A program made the translations under genes and the position numbers. Source: Thiotrichaceae bacterium UBA7359 (lineage in GTDB: Bacteria > Pseudomonadota > Gammaproteobacteria > Eutrophobiales > Eutrophobiaceae). Taken from it: a DNA stretch of 12,740 nt. The stretch is taken from positions 1 through 12,740 of the forward strand of contig CAJJDJ010000176.1 in the NCBI GenBank assembly GCA_905182825.1, in the 5' to 3' direction. The notes below the pieces were generated by a model, which did no database searches, had not been told where the DNA came from, and worked only from the letters and a program-made list of their open reading frames with translations. This document shows positions 8,037 through 12,740 of this stretch, in pieces; the stretch's first letter is position 1, and each line of letters opens with the position of its first letter.

Positions 8037-8378
8037 CTACCAAGTGAACAAAACCCACTGAGGAACCGGCAGATCCTCCAACTCATATCTTGTTAACTCC
8101 ATTTCGCCATTACCATCAATATCCTTTAAATAATATACTGGCCCAACGGCAGGAGTCACTTTAACCATATAGAGCTTACCGTTAAGTCTATATTCCTCAA
8201 CAACTGAATCATCTTTATGAATTATAGTCACATCAGGCTCAATATTTTCACCTGATTCAAGTCGATCAGGAAGCTCTGATGGTCCAGGGATTGGTTCCAA
8301 ATCGCCCGAACTTGAATTGCCTACCATTACAACTGTTGAGGCAATTAAAAGTATCAACGATATTAAAAGTTTCTTCAT
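8037..8378 (-). CDS. DUF2782-family exported small protein
   Basis: This 113-residue protein of unknown function has an N-terminal export signal: MKKLL, a hydrophobic run to about residue 20, then NSSSG, so it is probably periplasmic or anchored by an uncleaved helix. The mature part is acidic and proline-rich at first (EPIPGPSELP), then has a compact domain with VEEYRLNGKLYMVKV and YYLKDIDGNGEM, ending PVPQWVLFTW. This ending and the Y-x-x-x-G-x-x-Y-x-x-x-V pattern match DUF2782 proteins as I remember them, found between polA and thrB in Pseudomonas. AAGGA (complement of 8387-8391) eight bases ahead fixes the start. It is divergent from polA and upstream of thrB. The family name is from memory; function is not known. 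Confidence 0.82.
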   Translation of the reverse strand: MKKLLISLILLIASTVVMVGNSSSGDLEPIPGPSELPDRLESGENIEPDVTIIHKDDSVVEEYRLNGKLYMVKVTPAVGPVYYLKDIDGNGEMELTRYELEDLPVPQWVLFTW

Positions 8379-8420
8379 TCCACCTTTCCTTTCGAGGTAT
8401 TTGATGCTTACTTTACCATC

Positions 8421-8468
8421 TCAATCTATTTAGATGAAGTAGATTGAAATTTACATCATATATTAGAT
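8421..8468. promoter_or_regulatory. Cluster of TAGAT half-sites between DUF2782 and polA
   Basis: TCAATCTA (8421-8428) and TAGATTGA (8440-8447) form a perfect eight-base inverted repeat around 11 bases. Inside it ATCTA-TT-TAGAT (8424-8435) is a second, tighter palindrome, and a further TAGAT lies at 8464-8468. A candidate promoter for polA, TTGAAA (8444-8449) with TATTAA (8468-8473), overlaps the right arm. The arrangement looks like an operator in the divergent 177-base control region, but no regulator can be named. Confidence 0.3.
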
Positions 8469-8506
8469 ATTAACACCTGCAAAAATATGAGATTTTTCTT
8501 TTAAAC

Positions 8507-8515
8507 TGTCATAAT
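8507..8515 (+). promoter_or_regulatory. Candidate extended -10 promoter of polA
   Basis: TGTCATAAT has the TGn extension and a -10 hexamer one base away from TATAAT. Transcription would start near 8522, 34 bases before the polA ATG. No convincing -35 hexamer lies 17 bases upstream, as is allowed for extended -10 promoters. Confidence 0.35.
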
Positions 8516-8555
8516 TTGTAGTTTTAAACATCAAACATCAGAAAATCAATGCCTT

Positions 8556-11297
8556 ATGTCTGAAAATACAATGGTCCTTATTGATGGATCCTATTACCTA
8601 TTTCGTGCTTACCACGCTATAAAAAATCTAACCAATGCTGAAGGCGAACCAACTAATGCTATTTATGGCGTCATCAACATGATGCAAAAACATTTAACAG
8701 AAGGGGGCCCTGATTACTTTGCCATTATTTTCGATGCTAAGGGGAAAACTTTTCGTAATGACCTTTACGCAAACTATAAAGCGAATCGCCCACCCATGCC
8801 TGACGATCTTATTTGTCAAATTAAGCCTTTACATGATCTGATCCGTGCCATGGGGGTCCCACTCTTAATGGTTGATGGCGTTGAAGCTGATGACGTGATC
8901 GCTACTTTGTCAAGACAAGCAGCAGACAAGGGTATTAAGACTATTGTTTCTACCGGAGATAAAGATCTAGCCCAGATGGTCAACGATCGTATCCATTTAA
9001 TCAATACAATGAGCGATGTATATCTAGATCCAGCAGGTGTTGAGAAGAAGTTTGGTGTTCGGCCAGAACAAATAATCGACTATCTATCGCTAATGGGCGA
9101 TACCGCCGATAATGTACCAGGAGTACCTAAGGTTGGACCAAAGACTGCCGTGAAGTGGTTAAGCCAATATGGGTCTCTAGATGAGGTCATCGCTCATGCC
9201 GAGGAAATAAAAGGTAAGGTTGGTGAAAATCTTAGGGAATTTATCCCTCAATTACCATTAAGTAGAGAACTCGTGACGCTTAAGTATGATGTTGACTTAG
9301 ATTTTGCACCTGAAGAATTAGTCATAAGTGCACCTAATAATTCTGTCTTAAAGGAGATGTATCAACGATGGAACTTTCAAAGTTGGCTTTCTAAACTTGA
9401 AAATGACCGCAAAGAGGATTCTATAGAAAAAACCCCTAAATCAATCATTACAAGGACGACACTAACGACAGATACAAAAAATAAAATTGAGCCTAAATAC
9501 GAAGTGATATTAGCAACAGCACAACTGGATCAATGGTTATTAAGACTAGAGACAGCTGAATTAATTTCTATTAAGACTGAAACAACTAGTCTGGACTACA
9601 TGCAGGCCGAAATCGTAGGCGTCTCTTTTGCTATCGGTGAAAATGACACAGCTTATATTCCGCTTCAACATAATTATACTGGTGCGCCAGAACAACTGTC
9701 ATTAGTCAAAACGCTTAAAAGGCTTAAACCAATACTCGAAAATAAAAATATAAAAAAAATAGGCCAAAATATAAAATATGATATTGAAATCTTTGCTAAT
9801 TACCACATCACCTTACGTGGCGTAGAACACGATACCATGCTGGCTTCATATGTTGTTAACAGCACGGCCAGTGGCCATGACATAGACACTTTGGCACTAA
9901 ATTATTTAAATATTAAGACTATTCATTATGAAGATCTTGCTGGAAAAGGCGCTAAACAGATTTCTTTTAGTCAGGTTGATATAGAAACCGCTGCTTCATA
10001 TGCCGCTGAAAATGCTGATATCGTTTTAAAACTTCATCACCTCTTAAGTTTTGACCTCGAACAACATCCAAAACTTAAGCACGTTTATAACGATATTGAA
10101 ATTCCGCTATTAACGGTACTAGCGAGAATTGAACGTAACGGTGTAATAATAGACTCAGACATGTTGATGCAACAAGCGCATGACTTAACAAGACGTATGC
10201 AAGAGATTGAGATCGAAGCACATAATCTGGTTGGTGAGACATTTAACATTAGTTCACCAAAACAAATACAAACCATTTTATATGAAAAAATGGAGCTGCC
10301 GATACTAGCAAAAACACCAAAAGGACAGCCGTCGACAGCCGAATCTGTATTACAAGAATTAGCTGAAAATTATAAATTGCCTCAATTAATTCTGGATTAT
10401 CGGAGCATGAGAAAACTCTGTTCAACCTATGCTGATAAGTTACCACAGATGGTAAATTCAAAAACCGGCCGCATTCACACCTCGTATCATCAAGCTGTAA
10501 CAGCAACTGGCAGGCTCTCTTCATCTAATCCAAATCTACAAAATATACCGATACGTACACCAGAGGGCAGAAAAATTAGACAAGCGTTCATAGCACCTGA
10601 AGACTACACCATCGTCGCCGCCGATTATTCACAAATTGAATTACGCATTATGGCACACTTGTCTGGCGACCAGGGTCTTCTAAAAGCTTTTGACAGGGGT
10701 GAAGATATACACAAGACCACAGCCGCAGAGGTGTTTTCTGTAGACGTCAATAAAGTTGATAATAATCAACGTCGAGCTGCCAAAGCAATTAACTTTGGCT
10801 TGATCTACGGCATGTCGGCATTTGGTCTCGCTAAACAGCTCGACGTTAGTCGAACTGATGCTCAAAGATATGTGGAGCTCTATTTCAGTCATTATCCTGG
10901 AGTGAAAACTTTTATGGATTACACGCGAGAAAAAGCCAAGGAAGATGGTTTTGTCGAAACGATATATAATCGGCGATTATATTTGCCTGAAATTAATGCA
11001 CGCAATGCTGCGCGGCGACAATACGCCGAAAGAACAGCAATTAATGCTCCAATGCAAGGCACGGCTGCCGACATCATAAAACTTGCTATGATTAATATAG
11101 ATGAATGGCTACAAAGTTCTGCCGTAGACGCTACAATGATTATGCAAGTTCATGATGAATTAGTTTTTGAAGTAGCAAACACTGAGCTTGAAAACTTTAT
11201 TGAACAAATTAATAACCGGATGTCAGAGAATGATTATCTGAATGTACCTCTAGAAGTAGATATTGGTTATGGGAGTAATTGGGATGAAGCACACTAA
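8556..11297 (+). CDS. polA: DNA polymerase I with a mutated proofreading site
   Basis: Pol I removes RNA primers and fills gaps in Okazaki fragments and repair. The 913 residues follow E. coli Pol I (928) end to end. The 5' nuclease (1-260) keeps its acids: Asp10, VEADDV, GDKD and MGDTADN. The polymerase has motif A ADYSQIELR (Asp690), motif B RRAAKAINFGLIYG and motif C VHDELVFE (Asp867). The middle domain (about 310-500) keeps the fold and the second exonuclease motif NIKYD (Asp409), but the first reads KTET, giving Lys340 where E. coli has Asp355, and the third reads YAAEN, giving Asn486 where E. coli has Asp501. Glu342 and Tyr482 remain. Proofreading is therefore probably lost or very weak. 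No Shine-Dalgarno precedes 8556; an ATG at 8571 is a possible alternative start. Monocistronic, divergent from DUF2782. Confidence 0.97.
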   Translation: MSENTMVLIDGSYYLFRAYHAIKNLTNAEGEPTNAIYGVINMMQKHLTEGGPDYFAIIFDAKGKTFRNDLYANYKANRPPMPDDLICQIKPLHDLIRAMGVPLLMVDGVEADDVIATLSRQAADKGIKTIVSTGDKDLAQMVNDRIHLINTMSDVYLDPAGVEKKFGVRPEQIIDYLSLMGDTADNVPGVPKVGPKTAVKWLSQYGSLDEVIAHAEEIKGKVGENLREFIPQLPLSRELVTLKYDVDLDFAPEELVISAPNNSVLKEMYQRWNFQSWLSKLENDRKEDSIEKTPKSIITRTTLTTDTKNKIEPKYEVILATAQLDQWLLRLETAELISIKTETTSLDYMQAEIVGVSFAIGENDTAYIPLQHNYTGAPEQLSLVKTLKRLKPILENKNIKKIGQNIKYDIEIFANYHITLRGVEHDTMLASYVVNSTASGHDIDTLALNYLNIKTIHYEDLAGKGAKQISFSQVDIETAASYAAENADIVLKLHHLLSFDLEQHPKLKHVYNDIEIPLLTVLARIERNGVIIDSDMLMQQAHDLTRRMQEIEIEAHNLVGETFNISSPKQIQTILYEKMELPILAKTPKGQPSTAESVLQELAENYKLPQLILDYRSMRKLCSTYADKLPQMVNSKTGRIHTSYHQAVTATGRLSSSNPNLQNIPIRTPEGRKIRQAFIAPEDYTIVAADYSQIELRIMAHLSGDQGLLKAFDRGEDIHKTTAAEVFSVDVNKVDNNQRRAAKAINFGLIYGMSAFGLAKQLDVSRTDAQRYVELYFSHYPGVKTFMDYTREKAKEDGFVETIYNRRLYLPEINARNAARRQYAERTAINAPMQGTAADIIKLAMINIDEWLQSSAVDATMIMQVHDELVFEVANTELENFIEQINNRMSENDYLNVPLEVDIGYGSNWDEAH

Positions 11298-11314
11298 AAG
11301 CTAGCCCAAAGACT

Positions 11315-11342
11315 TTATAATGTAATAGTTCTCACATTATAA
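11315..11342. repeat. Perfect nine-base inverted repeat between polA and hisA
   Basis: TTATAATGT (11315-11323) and ACATTATAA (11334-11342) are exact complements around ten bases. The element lies 17 bases after the polA stop. It lacks G+C pairs and a T-run, so it is a poor intrinsic terminator. It also contains two perfect TATAAT hexamers on the plus strand (11316-11321 and 11338-11343), so it may belong to the hisA control region instead, as an operator or overlapping promoters. Confidence 0.4.
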
Positions 11343-11348
11343 TTCTCG

Positions 11349-11377
11349 TTATGAGATTCGTGCTTATATGCTAATAT
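11349..11377 (+). promoter_or_regulatory. Candidate promoter of hisA-hisF
   Basis: TGCTAATAT (11369-11377) is an extended -10 element, with a weak TTATGA (11349-11354) 17 bases ahead of the TAATAT hexamer. The start would be near 11384, leaving a leader of about 65 bases. The TATAAT copies just upstream are alternatives. Confidence 0.3.
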
Positions 11378-11449
11378 ATTTGTAATAATCAATTATTTTA
11401 AATAAACACATCATTTACAACTTGTCTATTTTTATCGAAGCAAAATATT

Positions 11450-12199
11450 ATGTTAATTATTCCCGCCATAGATATTAAGAACGGCAAATGTGTTCGTCTT
11501 AGCCAGGGGCAGATGGATCAAGAAACCATTTATTCTGATGACCCGGTTGCGATGGCCAATAAGTGGGTCGAAGGGGGCGCAAGACGTTTGCATATCGTTG
11601 ATCTTGATGGTGCCGTTAATGGGGTGCCGAGTAATGCTGACGTTATTCATGCTATGGTTGAAGCTCATCCAAGCATTCCTATTCAAGTAGGTGGGGGGAT
11701 TCGTGACGAAAACACCATACAAACCTATTTAGATGCGGGTGTCTCTTATGTCATAATCGGTACGCGCGCAGTAATAACGCCACATTTTGTATCTGATATT
11801 TGTGTTGAATTTCCAGGCCATATTATCGTCGGTCTTGATGCAAAGAATGGGAAACTGGCCACTAACGGCTGGTCAAAGCTATCACACCATGATGTAAACG
11901 ACATGGCCCGACGCTTCGAAAACGATGGCGTTACCGCAATCATATTTACCGATATTGGCCGTGATGGCATGCTTAGTAGCGTAAATATTGAAGCAACTGT
12001 AAGCCTTTCTAGTGACATCACCATCCCTGTGATTGCTTCTGGCGGCGTCAGTAATCTCGACGATATTCGCACATTATGTGAAGTTGAAGAAGAAGGTATT
12101 TTTGGTGTAATTACAGGTCGAGCAATCTATGAAGGCACACTCAACTTAACAGAAGCACAGCAATTAGCAGACAAACTCTGCGCTGATAAATCAAATTAA
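11450..12199 (+). CDS. hisA: ProFAR isomerase HisA
   Basis: HisA isomerises ProFAR to PRFAR, the substrate of the HisH-HisF synthase, by an Amadori rearrangement. It is a (beta/alpha)8 barrel of 249 residues (E. coli 245). Catalytic Asp8 lies in [14 protein letters not shown], and Asp130 in VGLDAKNGK. Phosphate-binding strings VGGGIRDE and [10 protein letters not shown], and the late ASGGVS, are all in place, with both half-barrel phosphate sites retained. GAAG (11437-11440), nine bases before the ATG, is a weak ribosome site. The stop codon shares one base with the hisF start (TAATG), so the two are translationally coupled. It is preceded by 152 bases of non-coding DNA after polA, whereas hisA usually follows hisH closely; hisH lies on the other side of the window. 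Confidence 0.96.
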   Translation: MLIIPAIDIKNGKCVRLSQGQMDQETIYSDDPVAMANKWVEGGARRLHIVDLDGAVNGVPSNADVIHAMVEAHPSIPIQVGGGIRDENTIQTYLDAGVSYVIIGTRAVITPHFVSDICVEFPGHIIVGLDAKNGKLATNGWSKLSHHDVNDMARRFENDGVTAIIFTDIGRDGMLSSVNIEATVSLSSDITIPVIASGGVSNLDDIRTLCEVEEEGIFGVITGRAIYEGTLNLTEAQQLADKLCADKSN

Positions 12200-12740
12200 T
12201 GGGCCTCGCAAAACGTATCATACCTTGTCTTGATATTGACAATGGCCGAGTAGTTAAAGGCGTTCAGTTTGTTAATATTCGTGATGCTGGGGATCCTGTC
12301 GAAGTTGCCAAACGCTATGACCTTCAGGGTGCTGATGAAATAACGTTTCTCGACATTACAGCAAGTAGCCATAATCGCGACAATATAGTGCATGTTGTTG
12401 AAAAGGTTGCGAACCAGGTTTTTATCCCTTTGACTGTAGGTGGCGGCATTCGCACTGTTGAGGATATCAAACGTATGCTTATCGCAGGAGCTGACAAAGT
12501 CAGTATAAACACAGCGGCTGTAAATGACGCTGAGTTTGTACGACGAGCATCAACACAATTTGGGTCACAGTGTATCGTTGTTGCAATAGATGCTAAACGT
12601 GTTAAGACAAGCGCTAATGACAGTCGTTGGGAAGTGTTTACTCACGGTGGGCGCAAGCCAACTCAACTAGATGTGGTAAATTGGGCTATAAAAATGGCAA
12701 AGTATGGAGCCGGAGAGATTTTGTTAACTAGCATGGATCG
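12199..12740 (+). CDS. hisF: Imidazole glycerol phosphate synthase, cyclase subunit HisF (3' end outside window)
   Basis: HisF closes the imidazole ring using ammonia delivered by HisH, releasing IGP and AICAR. Only the first 180 residues are inside the window; the family is about 255 long. The barrel start [20 protein letters not shown] carries catalytic Asp12, and VVAIDAK carries catalytic Asp131. VGGGIR (80-85), the phosphate-site strand, SINTAAV (102-108) and the approach to the second phosphate site (ILLTSMD, 174-180) are typical. The ATG overlaps the hisA stop by one base, a classic coupled pair. hisI/hisE usually follow in proteobacteria and may lie just beyond the edge. The frame is intact up to the window end. 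Confidence 0.96.
   Translation, partial: MGLAKRIIPCLDIDNGRVVKGVQFVNIRDAGDPVEVAKRYDLQGADEITFLDITASSHNRDNIVHVVEKVANQVFIPLTVGGGIRTVEDIKRMLIAGADKVSINTAAVNDAEFVRRASTQFGSQCIVVAIDAKRVKTSANDSRWEVFTHGGRKPTQLDVVNWAIKMAKYGAGEILLTSMD

Noticed and set aside
7856..8086. A 76-codon minus-strand frame bridging the DUF2782 and thrB ends
   Set aside because: It overlaps both real genes in another frame and shows no family features.
1..12740. Mobile elements, CRISPR arrays, tRNA/rRNA genes, toxin-antitoxin pairs or defence genes
   Set aside because: I looked on both strands and found no transposase or integrase motifs, no spaced direct repeats and no RNA gene signatures; all large frames are housekeeping genes.

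Overview
The window reads as an ordinary chromosomal housekeeping segment of an A+T-leaning gammaproteobacterium. The pointers are a DUF2782 gene next to an APH-fold homoserine kinase and polA (a neighbourhood I recall from Pseudomonas), a monofunctional HisB, a DeaD-type helicase with the DbpA-like RNA-binding domain, and an E. coli-like full-length Pol I. I cannot place the genus. I see no insertion sequence, phage gene, integrase, CRISPR array, rRNA or tRNA.

Layout from left to right: a possible 3' end of an upstream gene and a leader region (1-338); deaD (+); hisB-hisH (-), whose last gene overlaps the end of deaD tail to tail; hemF (+), divergent from hisB; rpiA (-), convergent with hemF across a two-way terminator; ilvA (+), divergent from rpiA; a roughly 310-base A+T-rich gap holding one possible small gene (-); thrB and the DUF2782 gene (-), with DUF2782 upstream; polA (+), divergent from DUF2782; and hisA-hisF (+), with hisF cut by the window edge.

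Pathways: four histidine genes (hisB, hisH, hisA, hisF) encode consecutive or cooperating mid-pathway steps, with HisH and HisF forming the two-subunit IGP synthase. thrB and ilvA act in the aspartate-family route from homoserine to threonine to isoleucine. hemF, rpiA, polA and deaD serve haem synthesis, the pentose phosphate pathway, DNA repair/Okazaki processing, and RNA remodelling.

The two most interesting points are not new systems. First, Pol I keeps its 5' nuclease and polymerase residues but has Lys and Asn at two of the four metal-binding acids of the 3'-5' proofreading site, so proofreading is probably lost or severely reduced. Second, hisBH and hisAF, normally one colinear block, are about 8 kb apart on opposite strands, arranged so that one inversion of the stretch between the 3' end of deaD and the 5' end of hisA would rejoin them. 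The deaD/hisH overlap sits at one predicted breakpoint. I found no convincing undescribed biological system here.
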